Below, in pieces: positions 1 through 9,514 of a stretch of 37,953 bases of DNA. Source of the DNA: Spirosoma fluviale. Its GTDB lineage: Bacteria > Bacteroidota > Bacteroidia > Cytophagales > Spirosomataceae. Below the pieces are notes generated by a model, which was not told the DNA's origin, did no database searches, and saw only the letters and a program-made list of their open reading frames with translations. Made by a program: the position numbers and the translations under genes. The stretch lies in NCBI GenBank assembly GCA_945906915.1, contig CAMDSI010000003.1:1-37953 (forward strand), written 5' to 3'. Each line of letters begins with the position of its first letter. Positions within the stretch are counted from its first letter, which is position 1.

Positions 1-2480
1 ATAGGATAGACTAAATCGATGCCTAAGATTTTACCAATTCCCGTCAAGCCATAACTAATCTCTTGGTAATTAATTACTTGAGAACTTATGGACGTTTGAA
101 GATAAGCATAACCCACTTTCTCTTTCAAGCCATAAAGGGATAAAAACGCATTTTGGGTAAGGATAAATTTACGCGGTTCCCAGTTAACAAATGCCTTTAA
201 ATGATCTCCAGAGTTCGAAAGCGAATAATAGGGAAGAGCTAAAAAGCTTGATTCACCAGAGGAGACATTCACTTCATTTCCTTTGAAATGCTGATAATCC
301 ACTAACAAAGAGGGTTTATTGATAAAATGAGCTACAGAAACTCGGTAATTAATTTCACCCCAATTAGCTAATGAGATAGACTGAGAAACCTGCAGAGAGA
401 TTTTGTTAAAGGAATCATCTCCAAACGCCTGTTCATAAGCACCCGAAATGGTAGGACCTACCTCATTGGACAATCTTCGAGATCCATTATATCTCCTCCA
501 AGTAGCGAATGGTTGATATCGAACTATAATTGAGCCATAAAGTTGCTTACTAGTGGCAAAGGGAAGACCATTAGACTCAAAACGACGCTCCTTGAAGAAA
601 AAACCATTCTCCTCGTGGTTCACTAAACTAGTCCGTGATCGAAATTCAAGAGTCGAGTTCACATTCCATTTGGCATTCATTTGAACCCTATAAGAAGCCT
701 TAATAAAATCCTTTTGGTATAACTTCAGATAATTTTGAGATAGGAACAAGGCATAATACAGGTTTACAATTTCAGGAACAGGTTCTGTGGAATTGATCTG
801 TTGAATAGAAGATCCACCAGCGACTTGAATAAAACGACGATTCTCATCCCAGTTTCGCTCCAAATAGGCAAATCCATTCCACGCTTTTCGAGAGAAAGCA
901 TAACGAAGATTGAATCCTGTTCCCCAATAATCTGATAATTTGTATGTGTAGCGGTAATCCAAACGTCGACTTAATTGATAACCATCCACCGCATTATAAC
1001 CTGACTGAAAACCACCAAGCGTTAATCTGGCACCTAAACCCTTTTGACCATAGGTATAAACACGACCAGACCAAATATCGCCATAGCGGAATCGAGGCAA
1101 AGCATTGACTGAATCTTTTAAGCGTTTCTTTTCATCTTGAATTGATAAACTATCAGCCTCTTTATACCCTTTTACCTCAGCCTCCGTCAAAGGTACTTGA
1201 CGTTCCGCCTCCCAATATTCTTCTTTTTTAATCGCTGCAGAGGAATCAACCGAGATCGAGTAATCCGAACTAAACTCTTCTTTTACTTCTTTTTTCTCCT
1301 CTTTATCTAATTCTTTAAGCACCTTTTTGAGCTTTTTGCGCGTTATATCTGAGCTCAAAGCTAATTTAGGAGTGGAGATTTTTTCTTTATTTATTTCTTT
1401 CGCCCAATCCTTATGCAAGCGCTCTTCTATAATCGTTGGCTTTACAACATAAGCAGGATTCACCTTAATCGAATATTCCTTCACTTGAGTGATGTAACGA
1501 AAAGTAGCACCAAAGCCCATCGCTTCGAAATTAACATTCACATCATAATTAACCGGCATCCAAACACCTTGAAACAGGGCATTCTGTTGTTGAAACGTAT
1601 AATAGCCCTGCGAATTTCGAAAGGCTAAACTAAACGAATAGATACTCCAAGTATCTTCGACAATGGATAATGTACCTTCAAATAAATCAGAGGAAACTGA
1701 TTTAGGTCTAACCTGTATTTTAGAAACCGTTTGTCCATTCAACTGAAAACTACCCAAGTAAGCAAAAGTATAGTATGAAAAAGCAGAGGCTGAAATAGGA
1801 GAAATCAAGGAGCCCCACACCTTAGGCTGGTAAAAATTAGTTTGAGTAATGCGCAGATTAGGCGCTCCTGAATTTTTTAATACAGCTGGTAGGTTGTTTC
1901 GATTCGAAAGTACTTTCTCCTCGATCTTATTAGGCTTAGTATAAGTGATTTGATTAATTCCCTCTAATACATAAGTGGAGCCTACCTTAATTCCGGCTTC
2001 CTTCTCCATCTTCTTACCGACAAGCGCACTCATCACTTTAGAGATGGAGGTGATTTTCCCAGCACCTTTCACATAACCTTTAGCAGAATACCGATCAATC
2101 TCTTTTAAATGGAACGGAGCCATCGAAATCATCCGACGCATCATACCTATTGCTGGATCTTCTTTTAAACCACCCACATTCACGTCTTGTAATGTGATCG
2201 CTTCTTCTGATAAAATAACATCTAAGGAAAGATCGCCTGATATGGTTAAGCGATGTAATTTAGGAGTATGACCAAGAAACCGAAAAACAACTTCATGTTC
2301 TCCTTTAGGTAAGGTAATAGCATATTTTCCGTCTTCATTCGCCAGCGTACCTCTATTCAAATCATTTACCCATATCGTAGCAAAAGGCATCAATTCGCCC
2401 TTATTAGAACGAACTACACCACTAAGCGTTTGGGCATGAAGACCAATACAAGAGCAAAGAAGTAGAAGAAATAATTTCAT
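1..2480 (-). CDS. DUF5686 outer-membrane protein with carboxypeptidase-regulatory-like domain (partial at left edge)
   Basis: This is an open frame of 826 codons on the minus strand that runs off the left edge, so the ORF track misses it. It starts at the ATG read from 2480, MKLFLLLLCSCIGLHAQ, a lipoprotein-like or Sec signal peptide of about 17 residues. Residues about 18-105 (TLSGVVRSNKGELMPFATI...) form a CarboxypepD_reg-like beta-sandwich, seen at the N-terminus of many Bacteroidota outer-membrane proteins. The rest matches the DUF5686 family in character: a lysine/glutamate-rich middle (about residues 360-440), then aromatic-rich alternating strands typical of an outer-membrane barrel. 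The stop is outside the window; from family length I infer only a few tens of residues are missing. Function is unknown. It is transcribed divergently from the aminotransferase. Confidence 0.85.
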   Translation of the reverse strand, partial: MKLFLLLLCSCIGLHAQTLSGVVRSNKGELMPFATIWVNDLNRGTLANEDGKYAITLPKGEHEVVFRFLGHTPKLHRLTISGDLSLDVILSEEAITLQDVNVGGLKEDPAIGMMRRMISMAPFHLKEIDRYSAKGYVKGAGKITSISKVMSALVGKKMEKEAGIKVGSTYVLEGINQITYTKPNKIEEKVLSNRNNLPAVLKNSGAPNLRITQTNFYQPKVWGSLISPISASAFSYYTFAYLGSFQLNGQTVSKIQVRPKSVSSDLFEGTLSIVEDTWSIYSFSLAFRNSQGYYTFQQQNALFQGVWMPVNYDVNVNFEAMGFGATFRYITQVKEYSIKVNPAYVVKPTIIEERLHKDWAKEINKEKISTPKLALSSDITRKKLKKVLKELDKEEKKEVKEEFSSDYSISVDSSAAIKKEEYWEAERQVPLTEAEVKGYKEADSLSIQDEKKRLKDSVNALPRFRYGDIWSGRVYTYGQKGLGARLTLGGFQSGYNAVDGYQLSRRLDYRYTYKLSDYWGTGFNLRYAFSRKAWNGFAYLERNWDENRRFIQVAGGSSIQQINSTEPVPEIVNLYYALFLSQNYLKLYQKDFIKASYRVQMNAKWNVNSTLEFRSRTSLVNHEENGFFFKERRFESNGLPFATSKQLYGSIIVRYQPFATWRRYNGSRRLSNEVGPTISGAYEQAFGDDSFNKISLQVSQSISLANWGEINYRVSVAHFINKPSLLVDYQHFKGNEVNVSSGESSFLALPYYSLSNSGDHLKAFVNWEPRKFILTQNAFLSLYGLKEKVGYAYLQTSISSQVINYQEISYGLTGIGKILGIDLVYP

Positions 2481-2505
2481 AACGCAAAATAAAACGAAAC
2501 GTGGG

Positions 2506-2528
2506 TTATCAAATGATAAATTTGATAA
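2506..2528. promoter_or_regulatory. 8-bp inverted repeat overlapping a promoter element (operator candidate)
   Basis: TTATCAAA, seven bases, then TTTGATAA make a perfect 8-bp inverted repeat in the short divergent gap between the DUF5686 gene and the aminotransferase gene. The right arm contains the TTTG of a TAnnTTTG box at 2517-2524, so a bound protein would cover that promoter element. The regulator is unknown. Confidence 0.4.
2517..2524 (+). promoter_or_regulatory. Bacteroidota -7 box for the aminotransferase
   Basis: TAAATTTG fits the TAnnTTTG -7 consensus exactly and lies 45 bases before the ATG at 2570. No TTTG is found 19-21 bases upstream, so this is half a promoter match. It also argues against the upstream start at 2501 given in the ORF track, which would precede the transcription start. 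Confidence 0.4.
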
Positions 2529-2569
2529 ACGGCAGACGATTAACGATAATTAACGTAATTTTACTGCAT

Positions 2570-3772
2570 ATGGCTTACACGCATAGACAACTCTTCCAGA
2601 AATTTATGGCGCCCACATCGGACGCACCTTTGGCATTAGAAATAACCAAAGCGGAAGGTGTATATATGTATGATGCACAGGGGAAATCCTATATGGATTT
2701 AATTTCCGGGATTGCCGTTTCGAACGTAGGTCACAGAAATCCAGCCGTCGTAAAAGCAATAAAAGACCAGGTCGATGCCTATATGCACCTTATGGTGTAT
2801 GGGGAATATATCCAAAGTCCTCAAGTAAAACTCGCAGAAGCCCTAGTAAAATCTACCGGCACAACCCACTTAAATCAAGTCTACTTCACTAATTCAGGAA
2901 CAGAGGCAGTAGAGGGTGCTATGAAATTAGCTAAACGCTACACCGGAAGAACCGAATTCATCTCTTGTTTCAATGCTTACCACGGTGCTAGCCAAGGAGC
3001 ATTGTCCATCGCAGGGGATGAGAATTTCAAGAATGCTTTTCGTCCTTTGTTGCCTGATATTCGCCACATTCACCATGGCTGCATTGCTAATCTGTCTAAA
3101 ATAACCAATAAAACGGCGGCGGTAGTGATCGAAATTGTAGCAGGAGAGGCCGGCGTCAAAACTGCACCAGCCGCTTATTTTCAAGCTTTACGCAAGCGAT
3201 GTACTGAAACTGGATCCTTATTAATTATTGATGAAATTCAATCGGGTTTCGGGAGAACAGGAACTTTCTGGGCTTTTCAAGCCATGGACATTATCCCAGA
3301 TATTTTACTAACAGCTAAAGGAATGGGGGGAGGAATGCCCATTGGCGCTTTTTTAGCGAATGATGAAGTGATGAAGACCTTAAGTTTTGAGCCCGTACTG
3401 GGCCATATTACCACTTTTGGAGGACATCCAGTTTCCTGCGCTGCCTCACTAGCTACTTTACACTACATTCTTGAAGAAGGATTAATGGATGAAATTCCAA
3501 CTAAAAACGATCTTTTCAAGAGTTTATTAAAACACCCCATCATTCATGAGGTACGCGGCATAGGATTCATGCTAGCGGTCGAAATGAAAGATTTTAAAAC
3601 GGTCAAAGCCGTTATAGATGAATGTATCCTTCAAGGATTAATCACAGATTGGTTCCTATTCTGCGATAATTCACTTCGAATTGCCCCTCCTTTGACCATC
3701 ACAGAAGAGGAAATAAAAATAGCCTGCAACATCTTGTTACAGGCTATGAATAAAGTCTACGCGCCAGATTAA
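2570..3772 (+). CDS. Class III PLP-dependent aminotransferase
   Basis: A 400-residue fold-type I, class III aminotransferase of the acetylornithine/4-aminobutyrate/ornithine group. TNSGTEAVEGA (about 108-118) is the cofactor phosphate region, DEIQSGFGRTG (221-231) holds the PLP-pyridine aspartate D221, and K250 in LLTAKGMGGG is the expected Schiff-base lysine. I chose the ATG at 2570 (MAYTHRQLFQ), not 2501, because the 23 extra residues are low-complexity and precede the likely promoter. The substrate cannot be told from sequence; no arginine, GABA or lysine pathway genes are nearby. Its last four bases overlap the stop of the convergent thioredoxin gene. Confidence 0.85.
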   Translation: MAYTHRQLFQKFMAPTSDAPLALEITKAEGVYMYDAQGKSYMDLISGIAVSNVGHRNPAVVKAIKDQVDAYMHLMVYGEYIQSPQVKLAEALVKSTGTTHLNQVYFTNSGTEAVEGAMKLAKRYTGRTEFISCFNAYHGASQGALSIAGDENFKNAFRPLLPDIRHIHHGCIANLSKITNKTAAVVIEIVAGEAGVKTAPAAYFQALRKRCTETGSLLIIDEIQSGFGRTGTFWAFQAMDIIPDILLTAKGMGGGMPIGAFLANDEVMKTLSFEPVLGHITTFGGHPVSCAASLATLHYILEEGLMDEIPTKNDLFKSLLKHPIIHEVRGIGFMLAVEMKDFKTVKAVIDECILQGLITDWFLFCDNSLRIAPPLTITEEEIKIACNILLQAMNKVYAPD

Positions 3773-4092
3773 GCGTGCTTCAATAAAGTTTCAGCTAAAA
3801 CAGACTTCGGGATATTTCCTCCTACAAGACGCTCTACCATTTCACCGTTCTTAAACACCATTAAAGTAGGAATAGAACGAATACCTAGTGACGCAGGTAC
3901 CGATGAATTTTGATCTACATTCATTTTTGCCACAATCGCCTGACCTTCAACATCTCCTGCTAATTCCTCTACGATCGGTCCGATCATCTTACATGGGCCA
4001 CACCATTCTGCCCAAAAATCTACTAAAACTGGTGTATCAGTGCCGATTAACTCTTGAAAATTAGCATCTGTTGCCTCTACGTATTTTCCCAT
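3769..4092 (-). CDS. trxA: Thioredoxin
   Basis: A 107-residue cytoplasmic thioredoxin, the usual length for the family. The redox centre is WCGPCK with C31 and C34, preceded by VLVDFWAEW, and the cis-proline segment is RSIPTLMVF. It has no signal peptide. It would reduce disulfides in enzymes such as ribonucleotide reductase, with electrons from thioredoxin reductase, which is not in this window. It lies 72 bases downstream of dnaE in the same direction, but a terminator hairpin and a separate -7 box sit between them, so it is probably transcribed on its own. Its 3' end overlaps the aminotransferase by 4 bp tail to tail. Confidence 0.95.
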   Translation of the reverse strand: MGKYVEATDANFQELIGTDTPVLVDFWAEWCGPCKMIGPIVEELAGDVEGQAIVAKMNVDQNSSVPASLGIRSIPTLMVFKNGEMVERLVGGNIPKSVLAETLLKHA

Positions 4093-4115
4093 TGTTTGAT
4101 ATATTTTATAAAATT

Positions 4116-4123
4116 CAAAATTA
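4116..4123 (-). promoter_or_regulatory. -7 box for trxA
   Basis: Read on the minus strand, TAATTTTG matches TAnnTTTG and sits 23 bases before the trxA ATG. No TTTG is at the -33 distance; that region is taken up by the dnaE terminator hairpin. Confidence 0.35.
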
Positions 4124-4155
4124 AAACAAAACCGGGATAAGAATTAGTTCCCGGT
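4122..4155 (-). terminator. Intrinsic terminator of dnaE
   Basis: On the minus strand ACCGGGA, an 11-base loop, TCCCGGT and then TTTGTTTTAA form a 7-bp GC-rich stem with a T-rich tail, starting 9 bases after the dnaE stop codon. Confidence 0.65.
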
Positions 4156-4164
4156 AAAAAATAT

Positions 4165-7100
4165 TTACGAAATTAATCGAAAGCCCACATTCTCAAGTTC
4201 TCTGAGCTCAGAAATCAAGCCCTTAGTAATTGAAACCTGCATTTTACGCGAAAGAAAATCCATTCCTATTTTCTCTTGATCGTCATAAACCTCAATAGTT
4301 AATTTCTTTTCTCCCTTATTACGCTCTAAGGTTTCCTGCAATAAATCCAATAAGCCAGGATTTAGTTGATTCAATTCTAAACGCAATTTGATTTCTTTCG
4401 TACGATCACTTAAGATTTCGGATAATAATTCAATAGACTGAATCTTGAACACCATTTGATCCATGTGTCGATTCTTTAATTGATAAGAACCATTAATATA
4501 CAAAAGACGATCTAGAGCTATAAAGCGCTCGAACTGGATGTAATCCTTCGAAAATAAGGCAAACTCATAATTACCTGCGTAATCCTCCAGGGTGAAAATC
4601 ATAAATTGATTGCCATTTCCAGAAGTCCGCACATTAACTTTAGTGACGATCCCTGCAAAAGATTGAGCTACGTTAGGACGGGATTCAAGTTGTCCAGTAT
4701 GTGAATTGCAAAAATTAGAAATTTCGGTTTTATAATCATCCAAAGGATGCCCAGAAATATAAACGCCCACCACTTCCTTCTCATTTTTCAATTGTTCCAT
4801 GACAGACCATGGTTCAGAAGTAGGAATGCGTGGTTTTGCTATATCATTTCCCGTTCCTGCACCTAATTCCCCAAAAAGGGACGCCGTAGCAGATGCCTTC
4901 AATTCACTCATTTTAGAGGCAAAACGCACAATTTTTTCAATGAAGTTGGTATTATCTTGCGGATCTACAGCAAAATAATGAGAACGCTGGACTTCCGGGA
5001 AGCAATCAAAAGCACCGGCAAAAGCGAGTGATTCTAAACTCTTCTTATTTACTTGGCGTACATTAATGCGCGAAACAAAATCAAAAATATCCTTGTATTC
5101 CCCATTTTTCATACGCTCCTCTACAATCGCATCGACTGCTGCTTCACCCACGCCTTTAATGGCAGCTAAGCCAAAACGTATTTGGCCTTTCTTATTGACC
5201 GCAAATGAGCGAGACGATTCATTCACATCTGGAACTAGTAAACTTAATCCCATTCGCTTACACTCATCCATAAAGAAAGTGATCTTCTCTATGTTGCCTA
5301 ACGAGTTCGAAAGCACCGCCGACATAAATTCTGGAGGGTAGTTTGCTTTTAGGTAACCTGTTTGGTAAGCCACTAATCCATAGCAAGTTGAGTGCGATTT
5401 GTTAAAGGCATATTGAGCAAAAGCTTCCCAGTCAGTCCAAATTTTATCTAGCTTATCCACTGGATGATTATTCGCTGCTCCACCTTCCATAAACTTGCCC
5501 TTCATCTTATCGATTGTGGCCTTGTCCTTCTTACCCATGGCCTTGCGAAGCACATCAGCATCTCCCTTCGTGAAATTGGCTATCTTCTGAGAAAGAAGCA
5601 TTACTTGCTCTTGGTAGACCGTAATACCGTAGGTATCACTTAAATACTCTTCCATTACTGGCAAATCGTATTCAATCTTTTCTCTTCCGTGCTTGCGAGC
5701 AATGTAATTAGGAATGTAGACCATCGGCCCTGGACGGAATAGGGCGTTCATCGCAATTAAATCAGAGAACTGATCGGGTTTTAGATCACGTAGGTGCTTC
5801 TGCATTCCCGGGGATTCAAACTGGAAAGTACCGTTCGTTTCTGCCCTTTGATATAATTCAAAAGTAAGCTGATCATCTAAAGGTAAATCATCTAAAATGA
5901 TCGTCTCATTATGATTTTGTTTAATTAAGCGAACAGACTCTTTTAAAATGGAGAGGGTTTTCAGTCCCAAAAAATCCATCTTAATCACACCTGCATTCTC
6001 AATCACGGAGCCATCATACTGGGTAATTAAGAGATTAACATCTTTAGAGGTGGCAACAGGCAAAATATCAGTTAAATCAGAGGGGGCAATAATGATTCCT
6101 GCCGCGTGAATACCGGTTCCACGCACAGAACCTTCTAAAACGAGTGCATTCTCAATTACCGTTGAAGGTAATCCTCCTGCTACCTTTATGCGTCTTAGCT
6201 CTTTCACTTGTTCTAATTCCTCCGAATTCAAACCTTCCTTATCGGCTAAACTATTATCTCCTGTAAGTGCCGCATTAAAAATACGTTCTAAGGTAATTTT
6301 GGGTTTATCCGGAACGAGTTTCGCTAACGCATTCGATTCCTGTAAGGGGAGGTCTAAAACGCGTGAAACGTCCTTAATGGACATTTTAGCGGCCATCGTA
6401 CCATAAGTGGCAATATGCGCTACTTGATTTTTACCGTATTTATCGACCACATAGTCGATTACTTTTTGGCGGCCTTCATCATCAAAGTCCGTATCAATAT
6501 CGGGCAAGGACTTCCGATCGGGATTCAAGAAACGCTCGAAAAGGAGATTATATTTAATCGGGTCAATGTTCGTAATCCCTAAACAATAGGCAACTACCGA
6601 ACCAGCCGCAGAACCACGACCAGGTCCCACATAAACGCCTAAATCACGACCAGCTTGAATAAAATCAGCTACAATCAAAAAATAACCTGCAAATCCCATC
6701 GTCTTAATTGTATGCAATTCAAATCGCAAACGTTCTTCGACAACTTGATCAATATCGATGTAGCGCCTCTTTGCGCCCTCCATCGTTAAATGCTCAAGGA
6801 AATCATCTTGATTTAGGAAAGTGGATGGAATTACGAAATTAGGTAATAAAACATCCTTCTCTAGCTTCAAGGTTTCCACCTTACCCACAATCTCATTCGT
6901 ATTATCAATTGCCTCTGGTATATGTGACCAAAGCTTCGTCATCTCCTCCGTCGTCTTGAAGTAGAATTGATCATTATAGAAAGCAAAGCGCTTTCCTTTC
7001 ATATCAAAATCACCTTCAATATCTTTATAAGTAGGAGTGGCCTGCTTTTCACCTGTATTAATACAAAGCAAAATATCGTGCGCATTAGCATCTTTTTGGT

Positions 7101-7731
7101 CCAAATAATGGCTATCATTCGACGCAATCACCTTTACATTATACTTCTTCGCAAAACGAAGTAACACCTCATTCACCGTTTGTTGTTCCGGAATAAAGTG
7201 ATTCTGAACCTCGATATAATAATCTTCACCAAATAAATCCAACCACCATTTAAACTCCTTTTCCGCTGCGTCCTCTCCATCACGCAAAATAGCTTGAGGC
7301 ACTGAAGCGCCTAAGCAGCAAGTCGTTGCAATTAAGCCTTTATGGTATTTTAACACCAATTCCTTGTCAATCCGGGGGTATTTCGAATACATTCCCTCCA
7401 TGAAACCCAAAGAACTTAATTTGACCAAATTCTGGTATCCTTCCGGATTCTTGGCTAAAAACAGTTGGTGGTAACGTTTATCCTTTAATTCTTTTGTAAA
7501 AACCTGCTTATGGCGATCATTCACTAAATAAAACTCACAACCCACAATCGGTTTAACACCTTGCTTACCCGCTTCCGCCACGAATTGAAATACCCCAAAC
7601 ATATTCCCATGATCTGTAATAGCCACAGCGGGCATATTATCTTCTTTCGCCTTTTTAAACATAGACGAAATCTTAGACGCACCATCTAAGAGTGAAAACT
7701 GGGAATGGTTGTGCAAATGCGAAAATTGCAT
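4165..7731 (-). CDS. dnaE: DNA polymerase III subunit alpha
   Basis: A 1188-residue replicative polymerase of the C family, close to the 1160 residues of E. coli DnaE. The N-terminal PHP domain begins HLHNHSQFSLLDGA (5-18) and runs to about residue 220, with ITDHGN near 38. The palm holds GPGRGSAAGS (369-378) and PDIDTDF (410-416), whose three aspartates D411, D413 and D415 bind the catalytic metals. Helix-hairpin-helix sequence near FGLAAIKGVGEAAV and an OB fold (FAGIVTKVNVRTSG...) follow near the C-terminus. The DUF2461 gene ends six bases upstream of its start, so the two are probably co-transcribed. A hairpin terminator follows. Confidence 0.97.
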   Translation of the reverse strand: MQFSHLHNHSQFSLLDGASKISSMFKKAKEDNMPAVAITDHGNMFGVFQFVAEAGKQGVKPIVGCEFYLVNDRHKQVFTKELKDKRYHQLFLAKNPEGYQNLVKLSSLGFMEGMYSKYPRIDKELVLKYHKGLIATTCCLGASVPQAILRDGEDAAEKEFKWWLDLFGEDYYIEVQNHFIPEQQTVNEVLLRFAKKYNVKVIASNDSHYLDQKDANAHDILLCINTGEKQATPTYKDIEGDFDMKGKRFAFYNDQFYFKTTEEMTKLWSHIPEAIDNTNEIVGKVETLKLEKDVLLPNFVIPSTFLNQDDFLEHLTMEGAKRRYIDIDQVVEERLRFELHTIKTMGFAGYFLIVADFIQAGRDLGVYVGPGRGSAAGSVVAYCLGITNIDPIKYNLLFERFLNPDRKSLPDIDTDFDDEGRQKVIDYVVDKYGKNQVAHIATYGTMAAKMSIKDVSRVLDLPLQESNALAKLVPDKPKITLERIFNAALTGDNSLADKEGLNSEELEQVKELRRIKVAGGLPSTVIENALVLEGSVRGTGIHAAGIIIAPSDLTDILPVATSKDVNLLITQYDGSVIENAGVIKMDFLGLKTLSILKESVRLIKQNHNETIILDDLPLDDQLTFELYQRAETNGTFQFESPGMQKHLRDLKPDQFSDLIAMNALFRPGPMVYIPNYIARKHGREKIEYDLPVMEEYLSDTYGITVYQEQVMLLSQKIANFTKGDADVLRKAMGKKDKATIDKMKGKFMEGGAANNHPVDKLDKIWTDWEAFAQYAFNKSHSTCYGLVAYQTGYLKANYPPEFMSAVLSNSLGNIEKITFFMDECKRMGLSLLVPDVNESSRSFAVNKKGQIRFGLAAIKGVGEAAVDAIVEERMKNGEYKDIFDFVSRINVRQVNKKSLESLAFAGAFDCFPEVQRSHYFAVDPQDNTNFIEKIVRFASKMSELKASATASLFGELGAGTGNDIAKPRIPTSEPWSVMEQLKNEKEVVGVYISGHPLDDYKTEISNFCNSHTGQLESRPNVAQSFAGIVTKVNVRTSGNGNQFMIFTLEDYAGNYEFALFSKDYIQFERFIALDRLLYINGSYQLKNRHMDQMVFKIQSIELLSEILSDRTKEIKLRLELNQLNPGLLDLLQETLERNKGEKKLTIEVYDDQEKIGMDFLSRKMQVSITKGLISELRELENVGFRLIS

Positions 7732-7737
7732 AGGGGT

Positions 7738-8421
7738 TTATTCTTTTATAAAAGGTTCTTTTTCAAAAAATACAGCATTCATGAAATCTAAATAAGGTTT
7801 TAATACCTTCGCATCAGAAATCAGCTGTTTAGTAAACATCGGGTTACAGACATCTTCATCTGTATATTTTTTCCAAAAAAACAATTGTTTCTTCTTCAAT
7901 AACTCCGCGTCAGCATGGTCTGTATCGTATCCTTTAGGGATTCTAACTAAACTTTCACCCACTTCCTCACCAAAAACAGCCACAAATTTCGGATTCTTAA
8001 TGATTTTACGTAATCCTGCCGCATTATAATCAATCTCTTGACGATAAGCAGCTAATTGCTCTGGACTAGGAGAGTACATTCCACCACCTAAAAATGACGC
8101 TCCATTCGGCTCAATATGTACATAATAGTCCATCAATCCGGACTTTCGCCCACCTTCTGAAAAACTAGCTGAAAACCAGGTCTTATAAGGTTCTTTATTT
8201 TTAGAGAATCGAACGTCCCGGTAAATGCGGTAGGAGCAATGCTTTAACAAAACACCATCCATATTCTCAAAATCTGCAAACTCGGTAATCAATTCAGTGG
8301 TCCACGCATCAAATCCTTTTTTCTCCTTTTCATAGATAGCCTTGTTTTCGGCAAACCATTCCCGTGAATTGTTCACACGAAGGTCACGCAAAAAGGCCAA
8401 AAGGCTTAGAGAAAGAGGCAT
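7738..8421 (-). CDS. DUF2461 domain-containing protein (TIGR02453 family)
   Basis: A 227-residue protein with the DUF2461 family hallmarks: the N-terminal FLRDLRVNNSREWFAENKAIYE, the middle CSYRIYRDVRFSKNKEPYKTWF, and YYVHIEPNGASFLGGGMYSPSPEQL. It has no signal peptide or membrane segment, so it should be cytoplasmic. No biochemical function has been established for the family as far as I know. It precedes dnaE by six bases in the same direction, and is divergent from trpS. Linkage with dnaE suggests a shared transcript but does not by itself indicate a replication role. Confidence 0.88.
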   Translation of the reverse strand: MPLSLSLLAFLRDLRVNNSREWFAENKAIYEKEKKGFDAWTTELITEFADFENMDGVLLKHCSYRIYRDVRFSKNKEPYKTWFSASFSEGGRKSGLMDYYVHIEPNGASFLGGGMYSPSPEQLAAYRQEIDYNAAGLRKIIKNPKFVAVFGEEVGESLVRIPKGYDTDHADAELLKKKQLFFWKKYTDEDVCNPMFTKQLISDAKVLKPYLDFMNAVFFEKEPFIKE

Positions 8422-8446
8422 GAAAACGGGGATGAAAATGTAAAAA

Positions 8447-8464
8447 CGAATTTAGCGAATTTAG
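8447..8464. repeat. Tandem CGAATTTAG pair in the DUF2461-trpS divergent region
   Basis: CGAATTTAG occurs twice in direct tandem. On the minus strand each copy contains TAAATTCG, one base off the TAnnTTTG box, so one of them may be part of the DUF2461-dnaE promoter. No -33 TTTG sits at the usual spacing for either copy. Confidence 0.35.
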
Positions 8465-8487
8465 CTCGAATGCCCAAGCGCAAATCC

Positions 8488-8519
8488 TTTGGAGTTACGG
8501 TCTATTTTATTGATTTTTG
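8488..8519 (+). promoter_or_regulatory. Promoter of trpS
   Basis: TTTG (8488-8491), 20 bases, then GATTTTTG (8512-8519) fits the Bacteroidota -33/-7 pattern with one mismatch (G for T at the first base of the -7 box). Transcription would start about 14 bases before the trpS ATG. Confidence 0.5.
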
Positions 8520-8539
8520 CATAAATTATAATTAAAGCC

Positions 8540-9511
8540 ATGCGGATATTAACGGGCATACAAGCCTCTGGAAAGCCCCATTTAGGAAATATATTAGGTG
8601 CCATCATGCCTGCCATCGAGCTTTCAAAGCAAGCAGGTAATGAATCTTTTTTATTTATCGCGGATTTACACACCCTAACGTCCCTAAAAGACGGCGAAAG
8701 TATTAGAAATAATACGTTGTCTATAGCGGCAGCTTGGTTAGCCTTTGGCTTTGATACAGAAAAGAATTACTTCTACCGTCAATCTCAATTAGCCCCTTAC
8801 CACACCGAATTGATGTGGTATTTAAATTGCTTCACGCCATTTCCGATGTTGGCAAATGCACATAGCTTTAAAGATAAATCAGATAAATTATCTGACGTAA
8901 ATGCCGGTTTATTCACTTACCCCGTTTTACAAGCTGCAGATATTGTTTTATATGATGCGCATATTATTCCGGTAGGTAAGGACCAAAGACAACACATCGA
9001 AATGACCCGCGATATCGCCAATTCCGTGAATAAGCGATATAATAAAGAAATTTTTGTTTTACCAGAAGCGCGAATTAATGAAGACGTAATGACCATTCCT
9101 GGCCTAGACGGCGCTAAAATGAGCAAGTCATTAAATAACTACATTGATATCTTCTTACCAGAAAAGGATTTATTAAAGCAAATCAAGAAAATTGTCACTG
9201 ACACGACCCCTTTAGAAGAACCGAAGGATCCTTCCACCGATATTACCTTCAAACTATATCAATTAATGGCTTCACCAGCCCAAGTGGCAGAAATGCGTGC
9301 TAATTACCAAGCGGGTGGTTATGGCTATGGTCATGCAAAACAAGCATTGCATGAACTAATGCTCGGCTATTTTAAAGAGGCGAGAGAGAAATTTGACTAT
9401 TTCATTGCTCACCCAGAAATCATTGAAGAAAAACTAGCGATAGGGGAGCAAAAAGTACAGCCGATTGCAGAAGCTACCATCAAACGCATCAGATCTGAAT
9501 TTAAGTTCTAA
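8540..9511 (+). CDS. trpS: Tryptophan--tRNA ligase
   Basis: A 323-residue class I aminoacyl-tRNA synthetase that charges tRNA-Trp. The HIGH-type signature is PHLGN (13-17) within TGIQASGKPHLGNILGA, and the second ATP-binding signature is a perfect KMSKS (193-197). The length is typical of bacterial TrpS. The start at 8540 is chosen because the GxQxSGxxHLGN motif begins only five residues in, as in other TrpS proteins. The PAP2 gene starts three bases after its stop, which suggests one transcript. No trp leader or T-box-like structure is seen upstream. Confidence 0.97.
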   Translation: MRILTGIQASGKPHLGNILGAIMPAIELSKQAGNESFLFIADLHTLTSLKDGESIRNNTLSIAAAWLAFGFDTEKNYFYRQSQLAPYHTELMWYLNCFTPFPMLANAHSFKDKSDKLSDVNAGLFTYPVLQAADIVLYDAHIIPVGKDQRQHIEMTRDIANSVNKRYNKEIFVLPEARINEDVMTIPGLDGAKMSKSLNNYIDIFLPEKDLLKQIKKIVTDTTPLEEPKDPSTDITFKLYQLMASPAQVAEMRANYQAGGYGYGHAKQALHELMLGYFKEAREKFDYFIAHPEIIEEKLAIGEQKVQPIAEATIKRIRSEFKF

Positions 9512-9514
9512 GCT

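Noticed and set aside
1413-1628. Plus-strand ORF of 71 residues
   Set aside because: It is a shadow of the DUF5686 gene, which is open through the entire region on the other strand.
8461-8673. Minus-strand ORF of 70 residues upstream of DUF2461
   Set aside because: Most of it lies antisense to the start of trpS, and the protein has no family pattern.
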